From a virus, in the IMG/VR virus record IMGVR_UViG_3300038307_000123, positions 1 to 51,094 of that record: a DNA stretch of 51,094 nucleotides, one strand, 5' to 3'. Below, piece by piece: positions 14,050 to 19,426 of this stretch; the stretch's first letter is position 1, and every line of letters begins with the position of its first letter. A model generated the notes under the pieces. It saw only the letters and a program-made list of their open reading frames with translations. It ran no database searches and was not told where the DNA came from. The translations under genes were made by a program, and so were the position numbers.

Positions 14050-14156
14050 TGACCCCCGAGAGTCCAGCCGAATAAGGCTGTAGCACCTACTCAGTTTGTA
14101 GGGTAACAGCCATTCGGCAACGCAGATATCTGTCACTCTGCTAAAGAAGCACATGC
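14050..14156 (-). ncRNA. probable structured non-coding RNA, about 110 nt
   Basis: Between B3 and B2. In order on the minus strand: AAGAAGCA/TGCTTCTT hairpin at the start, GCAGA/TCTGC, a long two-part stem GCCGAAT-GGCTGT ... ACAGCC-TT-ATTCGGC enclosing CCTAC/GTAGG, and GACTC-TCGG-GGGTC. Nearly every base can pair. No protein-coding frame is convincing. Confidence 0.45.
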
Positions 14157-14183
14157 TTCTTCTATTGGTGGGCTTTGCCCACC
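14157..14183 (-). promoter_or_regulatory. class B repeat (copy B3)
   Basis: Minus strand GGTGGGC-AAA-GCCCACC followed by AATAGAAGA. It is the first of the three copies after the RNA polymerase 2 gene. Confidence 0.55.
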
Positions 14184-14213
14184 TTTGCGTTCGTAGTCGA
14201 GCGGCGTAGGTAT

Positions 14214-14241
14214 GGTGGCTCTACCCGAAGGCAGAGCCACC
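14214..14241 (-). terminator. strong hairpin after RNA polymerase 2
   Basis: Minus strand GGTGGCTCTGCC-TTCG-GGTAGAGCCACC, a 12-bp stem with one mismatch or wobble and a UUCG tetraloop, about 20 nt after the polymerase stop codon. There is no U-tract, so it may act as a mRNA 3' stabiliser rather than as an intrinsic terminator. Confidence 0.55.
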
Positions 14242-14259
14242 GAACTTGCGTCGTTCGGA

Positions 14260-16362
14260 TTAGGAGTACATGTACTCGCTATCCAGCGAAGCTGTGAGGT
14301 CCATCTCTCGACGCACAGGTGGTAGCGGGATGCTAGCACCCAATGGAGCCGAGTGGATGAACTCGTTGCGTACCTTCAGGATCGCATCGCTTCCGTACAG
14401 TTCCACAAAGCACTTGTGGATCAGCTTCCGCAACGCATCCATCTTGGACGCAGTGGTGGCGAAGCAGTCATGGATGCAGGTGATTGGCCCATCCCAACGG
14501 GATACCACAAGGGCAACCAGTGCCGCGTCATAGCTATGAACAAAGTTCGGAGCCATGCCACGGACAACTTGGTTGGGGTCAACTGTATCAGCAGACTCAA
14601 CACCAAACTGGGTCTTCACCATGTTGCCCTTGGCATCCATGATGCTGATGCGCCGCTTCAAGATAGCGGTTGGCATCACTGCGACAAACCCCGAAGGGGT
14701 TGTCCACTGAGGACGAACGCCAGCTTCCGCTAACGCACGCCCTCCAGCCTTGAGGAACTTCATAATGGAGAGGACTCCACTCATCAGCTCCTCGCAGCTG
14801 GCCCAGATGCCTTCAGCCAAGCTCTTAGCCTCAATGCGGTCAGGCTCAATGCCTTCTTCGATCAGTTGATCGATCATCCCTGCAAGGCTGATGCCGTAAG
14901 GGATGCACATAACAGACTGCTTGACTTCAGCACGCTCACGACCACACGCCTCAGCGGTGGTGATGTACGGGTCATTCCGCAAGCCATCTTTCGATGGCAT
15001 CACATTAGTCGCAACAGCGACTGCTTCATCACCTGCCATTGCAGACAGGTGCTGAAGTCCCGAACAAGTTGCATCAACTTGAATCGGAGTTGTGATGGGA
15101 CCCGTCCCAACGAGGTCAAGTACCGCAGCCAATGCTGACCAACGGTCCTTGTCACCCGGATCGTTGCCCTTCCAGAAGGCAACAGGGTCCGCTTGCATCT
15201 CGTCGTACCGCTCATCACACCACTCGACACGCTCCTCGAAAGAAGCTTTATCGAAGCCAAACTTGTTGGCCGTGTGGATTTTCAACCAACGCAACGCCTT
15301 AGCGGTACGCCGACACCCCTTCGCATAGCGAAGAAGCCCTCGGTCAAGGTCCCAACCCTGAGGGTTGAGGATGTCACTCACGTAGTACACACGACCACGG
15401 TAGTCACACTTGACACAGAAGTGAAAGGTGTTGTTGAGCAGGCCTTCTGCCTCCTTGAGAGAAGCATCAGCCCGAAGGACCTTGCCATCAACCGCATCTT
15501 TGGATGAGCGGTAGCCTTTCAGTCCACGCTGGGCGAACTTCAAGACCTGCTCATTGATGCAGTACCCTACGGCCTGCATCCGATTAGCCATCTCCACCAC
15601 CATAGGTGAGGCGAGGCTATCGCCATCGACGAGGTTGTACGCCATCCATTTGGACAGGTATCCTCCACCCACACCTGCCTCGTTCCAATCCACAGGTTGA
15701 TGCACCATAGGTCTACGGATGGGTCGTGCCAAGGCACGCCCTTCCATGTTCCCATGAATGCGTCGAAGCCATGAGTCAGTCAGTGACAGGTAGAACTTGG
15801 AGTTCTCCTTATCCTTCTGGATGAGTCCAGATACAACGGCGACCTGCAACACCACCATCCCAATCCGGCGGAGTAAGTCTTGCTCGACAACGGACAGGTC
15901 CGTGTCGGACACCTCAAGGAACCGGACTTGGGAGTCACGGCTTGCCCACTTAGCACCACGCTTACGCAGTAGCTTAGTGTGCTCCTCGAAGAGGGCTGTG
16001 TTCTCCTGCTTTGCCCTAAGGAAAGCAAGGGTCACACGAAGACGCTCCACGAACCGGTCGAGAACGACCTGCTCAAGAGCAGTCTTACCCAAGACTTCAA
16101 CATCGAAGATAGAGGCAACCAGTTCGACTGCCAATATGTCAGGTGAGAGCACCTTCCACATTGGATACCAAGGCTGAGCCTTGGCGTAGTCTTCACTGAT
16201 GTCCACCCTAAGGGTGTCCGCCAGCGACTGGCCGACCTCATCTACGACAGCGACGGCAAAGCCGCCGTCTCCTCCGGCACGCTGAGCGTTACGGAATGAG
16301 CGGTTACGAGTTGGCTCTACAAGAGCCGCCTCACGTTTGAGTTGAAGGTCAAATGTATTCAT
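14260..16362 (-). CDS. T7-like single-subunit RNA polymerase 2
   Basis: 700 aa from the ATG at 16362, which has AAGGAGG 5 nt upstream; the frame opens 8 codons earlier but without a ribosome site. All catalytic motifs are intact. The DYRGR motif is near residue 320. Motif A is QVDATCSGLQHLSAMAGD (D430). Motif B is KQSVMCIPYG (K481, Y489). MAPNFVHSYDAA is near 603. Motif C is IHDCFAT (D632). It ends LDSEYMYS. The N-terminal domain is shorter than in T7 (883 aa), and the region corresponding to the specificity loop differs greatly from polymerase 1, so different promoter recognition is likely (inference). Base composition is visibly more GC-rich than polymerase 1. It is preceded by a 370-nt structured leader and followed by three class B elements. 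Confidence 0.96.
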   Translation of the reverse strand: MNTFDLQLKREAALVEPTRNRSFRNAQRAGGDGGFAVAVVDEVGQSLADTLRVDISEDYAKAQPWYPMWKVLSPDILAVELVASIFDVEVLGKTALEQVVLDRFVERLRVTLAFLRAKQENTALFEEHTKLLRKRGAKWASRDSQVRFLEVSDTDLSVVEQDLLRRIGMVVLQVAVVSGLIQKDKENSKFYLSLTDSWLRRIHGNMEGRALARPIRRPMVHQPVDWNEAGVGGGYLSKWMAYNLVDGDSLASPMVVEMANRMQAVGYCINEQVLKFAQRGLKGYRSSKDAVDGKVLRADASLKEAEGLLNNTFHFCVKCDYRGRVYYVSDILNPQGWDLDRGLLRYAKGCRRTAKALRWLKIHTANKFGFDKASFEERVEWCDERYDEMQADPVAFWKGNDPGDKDRWSALAAVLDLVGTGPITTPIQVDATCSGLQHLSAMAGDEAVAVATNVMPSKDGLRNDPYITTAEACGRERAEVKQSVMCIPYGISLAGMIDQLIEEGIEPDRIEAKSLAEGIWASCEELMSGVLSIMKFLKAGGRALAEAGVRPQWTTPSGFVAVMPTAILKRRISIMDAKGNMVKTQFGVESADTVDPNQVVRGMAPNFVHSYDAALVALVVSRWDGPITCIHDCFATTASKMDALRKLIHKCFVELYGSDAILKVRNEFIHSAPLGASIPLPPVRREMDLTASLDSEYMYS

Positions 16363-16374
16363 TTGTTCCTCCTT

Positions 16375-16387
16375 GGTGCTAAGCACC
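16375..16387 (-). promoter_or_regulatory. hairpin abutting the Shine-Dalgarno of RNA polymerase 2
   Basis: GGTGCTTAGCACC on the minus strand, a 6-bp stem ending 1 nt before AAGGAGG. Equivalent 13-15-nt hairpins with changed but paired bases sit before the ribosome sites of the genes starting at 18156, 18467 and 19150. Confidence 0.65.
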
Positions 16388-16758
16388 TAACGAAACGGGG
16401 ATGACCAGTCCCCAAACAGATGGTCGAAGACCCACGCTTAGCGGTAGCCAAACGTGGGGAAAAAAGCAGACCCACACATGTATGCACACGTATGCCCTGA
16501 GAGGCACGGAGAGCCCTCCTGAGGGCAGTTCTCCAGTCTACCCTAGGTGTACCCCTCTTTAGAAGGGATGCCCTTAGGGCGGATCCTAGGGATTCCTAAG
16601 GAATGTCCTCCAGATACTGCCTGAGGCAGGGGCTGAGGTAAGTCCAGCCCTCAGGGGTGGTCGCCAGTCCGAGCGGAAGCGAAGCCACCCCCACCCCGAA
16701 GGGTGGGACGCTCAGGGCTTAAGGCGGTTTAGTCTCCTCACCCTGATGAGGACCCGTA
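16388..16758 (-). other. long structured leader before RNA polymerase 2 (no gene)
   Basis: About 370 nt without a credible protein gene. On the minus strand it carries many hairpins: CTGCC-TCA-GGCAG, GGAGA...GCCCTC-AGG-AGGGC...TCTCC, GCCCTAAGGGC, CGTGT-GCAT-ACATG followed closely by CTGCTTTTTTCC, CCCACG...CGTGGG and GGGGA-CTGGTCA-TCCCC. The hairpin and U-run could terminate or attenuate transcription into the polymerase gene. Confidence 0.5.
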
Positions 16759-17283
16759 TTAGCTACGGGGAGAGAAGCTGAAGCCATTCGTACTAGCGGT
16801 ACGAGTAGCTGGCTTCTCCTTGATGCCGAAGGCTTCACGAGTGAAGCGGTTACCTTCGGGGTCACAAACATCGATGTTACCCAGCGTAGCTGAGTTCCAC
16901 TGCGAGTAGAATTCCTTATAGGAAGTCTCCAAGCAAGAGCCACCCACTTCATGGGTGATCTTCCATCCAATGTGTCCTTCGAAGTACCGGACAGTGCCGG
17001 TGAACTTGATGACCACACCTTCAGTGGTATCGACAACAATCTTACCAGTGGCTTTGAGCTTCTTACCGTAAGCGTTCATCAGAGTGAACCCTTGCAGCGT
17101 AAGCTCTTCCACCATGTCGTGAGCCTCCTCCGCTGACAGGTAGCCACTAGTGCCGTCCTGCTTTGCGAACTTGACCACGCCATTGGACCTATTGGAGGTG
17201 CTGAAGACCACCAATGAGCCCTTCCCGTTATGCAGCCAGAGACCAGCGAAACGGGCATAGGAGGATGTTGTTTGATTGTTCAT
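16759..17283 (-). CDS. hypothetical protein (174 aa)
   Basis: No family recognised. MNNQTTSSYARFAGLWLHNG, then a beta-rich N-terminal half (GSLVVFSTSNRSNGVVKFAKQDG, TGKIVVDTTEGVVIKFTGTV) and a C-terminal part with CDPEGNRFTREAFGIKEKP and a Ser/Thr tail. The ATG at 17283 has AAAGGAG about 8 nt upstream. It lies in the GC-richer block between structured intergenic RNAs. Confidence 0.75.
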   Translation of the reverse strand: MNNQTTSSYARFAGLWLHNGKGSLVVFSTSNRSNGVVKFAKQDGTSGYLSAEEAHDMVEELTLQGFTLMNAYGKKLKATGKIVVDTTEGVVIKFTGTVRYFEGHIGWKITHEVGGSCLETSYKEFYSQWNSATLGNIDVCDPEGNRFTREAFGIKEKPATRTASTNGFSFSPRS

Positions 17284-17306
17284 AGTGTTTCTCCTTTAGA
17301 GAATAT

Positions 17307-17321
17307 GTCCCACCGTGGGAC
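17307..17321 (-). promoter_or_regulatory. palindromic hairpin in the leader of the 174-aa gene
   Basis: Minus strand GTCCCACGGTGGGAC, a perfect inverted repeat about 8 nt 5' of the AAAGGAG ribosome site. Same position as the GRTGCT hairpins of neighbouring genes, but a different sequence. Confidence 0.5.
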
Positions 17322-17376
17322 GGTCAGGTGATCGGCGGTCAAGCATATGACCTTCAACCAATGCACAAGGGATGGC

Positions 17377-17396
17377 ACACCTACCGACGTAGGTGT
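17377..17396 (-). terminator. hairpin between the 64-aa and 174-aa genes
   Basis: Minus strand ACACCTAC-GTCG-GTAGGTGT, a perfect 8-bp stem about 16 nt after the stop at 17412. No U-tract follows, so it may be a stabiliser or processing site rather than a true terminator. Confidence 0.45.
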
Positions 17397-17411
17397 ACAC
17401 ACCCTCAAGCA

Positions 17412-17606
17412 TTAGCCATGAGTGAGTTGGTTATCCTCACGTACCATAGCTACAGCCTCAGCTATCAGTGTAGCTGGGAGCTCCATCTCATTGTCCCGTA
17501 CCCCCATCTCATTGAGGATACGTACAGCATGGGCTGGGTCCACTGCCTCCACTTCATCAATGATAACGTGACCGGCAACTTGGATACTGATATTAAACTT
17601 AGGCAT
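17412..17606 (-). CDS. hypothetical small protein (64 aa)
   Basis: MPKFNISIQVAGHVIIDEVE, then AVDPAHAVRILNEMGV and a helical C-terminus. The strand-strand-helix layout (x-I-x-V-x-G-x-V-I-x-D-E-V-E-A-x-D-P-x-x-A) is common in small phage proteins of unknown role. The ATG at 17606 is chosen for GGAGG 5 nt upstream. Confidence 0.72.
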   Translation of the reverse strand: MPKFNISIQVAGHVIIDEVEAVDPAHAVRILNEMGVRDNEMELPATLIAEAVAMVREDNQLTHG

Positions 17607-17817
17607 GATAGCCTCCAACGAATGGATTACAATAGTTTATAGACGCACTGGCAAACCCATCCTTAAGTCCAGCGGTCCATGTAAGTAGCACCTGTTGTGC
17701 GGGTGTTCCTTCTCCGCTCTTTGGGGTGGGTGATCAGGGTCACCCGTGATGCCTCTATCCATGAGGCGAAAGCCTACCATACCCTTTCAGGCATGGTAAG
17801 CGAGTTGTGGTTAGATG
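17607..17817 (-). other. structured intergenic region (no gene)
   Basis: About 210 nt without a protein gene. On the minus strand: TACCATGCC-TGAAA-GGGTATGGTA (17775-17798), GCCTC-ATGGATA-GAGGC, GGGTGA-CCCTGA-TCACCC and CGCTGG...CCAGTGCG. No hammerhead core (CTGANGA with a GAAA partner) is present in this one. Confidence 0.5.
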
Positions 17818-18156
17818 TCAACAATAGTGAGGAGTCTCGGTATCCTGTCGAGAGCCACGTTCCTCTTCACATACCACACGGTACTCTCCACCGTCACCCC
17901 ATCCCTTGGGGATGTAGCCTTCCGTATCACGGTAAGGACTATCACCCTCAGGCATGTTAGCGGTGTTGCGAGCTCGCTGCATAGCTTCAGAGTCCGTCTT
18001 CAGCTTACAGTAATCACCCACGAGAGCACGGAGCTGGTGTGCTTCCTCACGATTCGCCACTTCGAACGACTCGCGAGGAGTCCACCAATCGTACCACCAA
18101 CCGCCCTCTTCGGGTCCGCCGTAGCACTGCTCCACGTTGTAGATTGTAACAAACAT
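17818..18156 (-). CDS. phage protein with YGGPEEGGWWYD motif (112 aa)
   Basis: MFVTIYNVEQCYGGPEEGGW, continuing WYDWWTPRESFEV. I recall short proteins with this G-G-P-E-E-G-G-W-W-Y-D signature near the N-terminus and a GE-x-R-V-x-x-E-x-x-x-G block near the C-terminus from other phages; no function is known. Here YRVVCEEERGSRQDTETPHY supplies the second block. The ATG at 18156 has AAAGGAG about 8 nt upstream, preceded by the 18170-18182 hairpin and the first hammerhead element. Confidence 0.75.
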   Translation of the reverse strand: MFVTIYNVEQCYGGPEEGGWWYDWWTPRESFEVANREEAHQLRALVGDYCKLKTDSEAMQRARNTANMPEGDSPYRDTEGYIPKGWGDGGEYRVVCEEERGSRQDTETPHYC

Positions 18157-18169
18157 CTGTATCTCCTTT

Positions 18170-18182
18170 GGTGCTTAGCACC
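18170..18182 (-). promoter_or_regulatory. hairpin abutting the Shine-Dalgarno of the 112-aa gene
   Basis: Minus strand GGTGCTAAGCACC ending 2 nt before AAGGAG. It belongs to the covarying GRTGCT-N-AGCAYC hairpin set. Confidence 0.65.
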
Positions 18183-18198
18183 ATAGAGCTGAGGGTCT

Positions 18199-18257
18199 GC
18201 CTCGTCAGTGCCATGAGACCATTCATGACAGACTCCCCACTGCTGGGAAGTTTCGGC
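18199..18257 (-). ncRNA. type II hammerhead ribozyme (copy 1)
   Basis: On the minus strand, in order: stem II strand GCC; core GAAA (18254-18251); stem III ACTTCCC/GGGGAGT with a 6-nt loop; cleavage triplet GUC (18233-18231); stem I TGTCATGA/TCATGGCA with loop ATGGTC; core CTGACGA (18208-18202); stem II strand GGC. This is the circular order of a type II hammerhead, with every conserved core base present. Predicted cleavage is between 18231 and 18230. It starts directly after the stop codon of the 69-aa gene. An alternative pairing of GTCTGTC with GGCAGAC would inactivate it. Confidence 0.88.
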
Positions 18258-18467
18258 TTAGCGATTACGCAACTCACGCCTGAGCTCTTCGTAATGACTC
18301 GCTGGTGGTACAAAGTACCGATGATACATCCACCGCAATGCATCAGCAGCTATCCACAAGAGTGGTCGCCACAATGCTACCCAGTAGACATAAGCTCCTA
18401 CCACACACACTGCTACGAATAACAGAATAGTAATAGCCAGCAAAACAATGAGAATGAATTCAAACAT
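18258..18467 (-). CDS. small membrane protein (69 aa)
   Basis: MFEFILIVLLAITILLFVAV, then CVVGAYVYWVALWRPLLWIA. Residues ~3-42 are almost entirely hydrophobic, enough for one long or two short membrane helices, followed by a basic cytoplasmic-type tail (HYEELRRELRNR). Function unknown. The ATG at 18467 has AGGGAG about 7 nt upstream. Flanked on both sides by hammerhead elements. Confidence 0.75.
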   Translation of the reverse strand: MFEFILIVLLAITILLFVAVCVVGAYVYWVALWRPLLWIAADALRWMYHRYFVPPASHYEELRRELRNR

Positions 18468-18480
18468 AACGTATCTCCCT

Positions 18481-18495
18481 TGATGCTGAGCATCA
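18481..18495 (-). promoter_or_regulatory. hairpin abutting the Shine-Dalgarno of the 69-aa gene
   Basis: Minus strand TGATGCTCAGCATCA, a 7-bp stem ending just before AGGGAG. The same fold as the GGTGCT hairpins, with compensated base changes. Confidence 0.65.
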
Positions 18496-18510
18496 TAGAG
18501 CTGAGGGTCT

Positions 18511-18569
18511 GCCTCGTCAGTGCCGTGAGACCATTCACGGCAGACTCCTCATTGCTGAGGAGTTTCGGC
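18511..18569 (-). ncRNA. type II hammerhead ribozyme (copy 2)
   Basis: Same order as copy 1: GCC, GAAA (18566-18563), stem III ACTCCTC/GAGGAGT (perfect), GUC (18545-18543), stem I TGCCGTGA/TCACGGCA (perfect), CTGACGA (18520-18514), GGC. Stem I and stem III differ from copy 1 by paired substitutions. Predicted cleavage is between 18543 and 18542. It starts 1 nt after the stop codon of the 76-aa gene. Confidence 0.9.
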
Positions 18570-18570
18570 G

Positions 18571-18801
18571 TTACTCAAGATCAGACGGGTAGATCTTCTT
18601 AGCGTACTCACCTTGACCGTGAATCACTAGAGGATCTTCCTCGGACTTATCCTTCTCTTCGGCACTCATGGCCTTGAGAAGTCTATCAGCAGCCTTGGCA
18701 ATACAAGTCATAGACTCGATTACCTTCGTCTGCTGTTGAACAAGAGAGACAAGCTCTTTGTTCTGAGTGATAAGTTCTTTGATCAATGCTAGTTCGTTCA
18801 T
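18571..18801 (-). CDS. small helical protein (76 aa)
   Basis: MNELALIKELITQNKELVSL, then VQQQTKVIESMTCIAKAADR. The heptad-like spacing of Leu/Ile/Val over residues ~4-45 suggests a coiled coil. The C-terminus is acidic, then ends GQGEYAKKIYPSDLE. Function unknown. The ATG at 18801 has AAGGAGG about 7 nt upstream; the third hammerhead lies 5' of it. Confidence 0.75.
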   Translation of the reverse strand: MNELALIKELITQNKELVSLVQQQTKVIESMTCIAKAADRLLKAMSAEEKDKSEEDPLVIHGQGEYAKKIYPSDLE

Positions 18802-18834
18802 GACGAACCTCCTTAAAATAGAGTTCGAGGGTCT

Positions 18835-18891
18835 GCCTCATCAGTGCCGTGAGACCATTCACGACAGACTCCCATCGCTGGGAGTTTCGGC
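18835..18891 (-). ncRNA. type II hammerhead ribozyme (copy 3)
   Basis: GCC, GAAA (18888-18885), stem III ACTCCCA/TGGGAGT capped by a GCGA (GNRA) tetraloop, GUC (18869-18867), stem I TGTCGTGA/TCACGGCA, CTGATGA (18844-18838), GGC. It has U at the free core position N7, where copies 1 and 2 have C. Predicted cleavage is between 18867 and 18866. It starts 1 nt after the stop codon of the 85-aa gene. Confidence 0.9.
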
Positions 18892-18892
18892 G

Positions 18893-19150
18893 TTACACAT
18901 TATAGATGTGTGTGAGTTCCATCCGACCATTGTGAAAGCTTACCTTAATGATAGGGTTCTCCTTCTCAAAGATATAAGCTGTTACATAGGTCGAATCCGT
19001 AGACCGGATGTACTCCTCTACAAACTTCATACTCTCTTCCGTAGTAGAATGAATTTTGATGAGAGGCTCACCTAAGCATTTCTCTATCAATGTGACAAAC
19101 AATGAAGTCTTAGGTTGAGTATCTGCGGTCTTGCGTGCTAGGTTAAGCAT
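18893..19150 (-). CDS. hypothetical protein (85 aa)
   Basis: MLNLARKTADTQPKTSLFVT, then EESMKFVEEYIRSTDSTYVT and a strand-rich end (PIIKVSFHNGRMELTHIYNV). No family recognised. The ATG at 19150 has AAGGAG 7 nt upstream, with the 19163-19175 hairpin before it. It is probably the first gene of the early region. Confidence 0.7.
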   Translation of the reverse strand: MLNLARKTADTQPKTSLFVTLIEKCLGEPLIKIHSTTEESMKFVEEYIRSTDSTYVTAYIFEKENPIIKVSFHNGRMELTHIYNV

Positions 19151-19162
19151 GGTATGCTCCTT

Positions 19163-19175
19163 GATGCTAAGCATC
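19163..19175 (-). promoter_or_regulatory. hairpin abutting the Shine-Dalgarno of the 85-aa gene
   Basis: Minus strand GATGCTTAGCATC ending 1 nt before AAGGAG. Fourth member of the covarying leader hairpin set. Confidence 0.62.
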
Positions 19176-19344
19176 GTTGGGGGATCCCCTTGGTAAATTC
19201 TAACTTAAGAATTTGACAAGTCCAAGGGGGGGTACGAGGGGGATTGCTTTAAATCAATCCTAAACACCCCCTCTACAGATTCGCGACCCCCTACCGGATT
19301 CCAGAGTCATTCCTCAGTTCACCGACGAATTCATTAGGAGGCAC
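19176..19344. other. intergenic leader region (no gene)
   Basis: No protein gene. On the minus strand it has GGATTG...CAATCC, AATTCT-TAAGTT-AGAATT, a GGGGATCCCC palindrome and several C-runs. Nothing here looks like a well-spaced sigma70 promoter. Confidence 0.45.
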
Positions 19345-19426
19345 AACCTAGGTTTAACCTAAGTACCTAGGTATACTTCCTTTATATAATACTTATATAT
19401 TTTCAATCCTAAGTTAAACCTAGGTT
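19345..19426. repeat. AT-rich inverted repeat, origin or genome-end candidate
   Basis: Arms AACCTAGGTTTAAC (19345-19358) and its exact complement (19413-19426) enclose about 54 bp, with an almost pure A/T core near 19379-19404 and a further CCTAGG/CCTAAG motif inside. It lies directly downstream of class A motif A1 and between the last late gene and the first early gene. T7 primary origins combine promoters with an adjacent AT-rich stretch, so an origin or left-end role is plausible. Confidence 0.5.

Noticed and set aside
13736-14154. Protein frames of 94-116 aa between polymerase 2 and the 67-aa gene
   Set aside because: They overlap each other, lack ribosome sites, are Arg/Gly/Pro-rich from high GC, and cross class B repeats and strong RNA stems.
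16730-16760. Plus-strand CTGATGAG near 16743
   Set aside because: It is on the opposite strand from all genes and has no matching GAAA/GUC arrangement.
19260-19330. A fourth hammerhead (CTGAGGA present on the minus strand near 19316)
   Set aside because: No GAAA partner with a pairing stem III or GUC in the right place.
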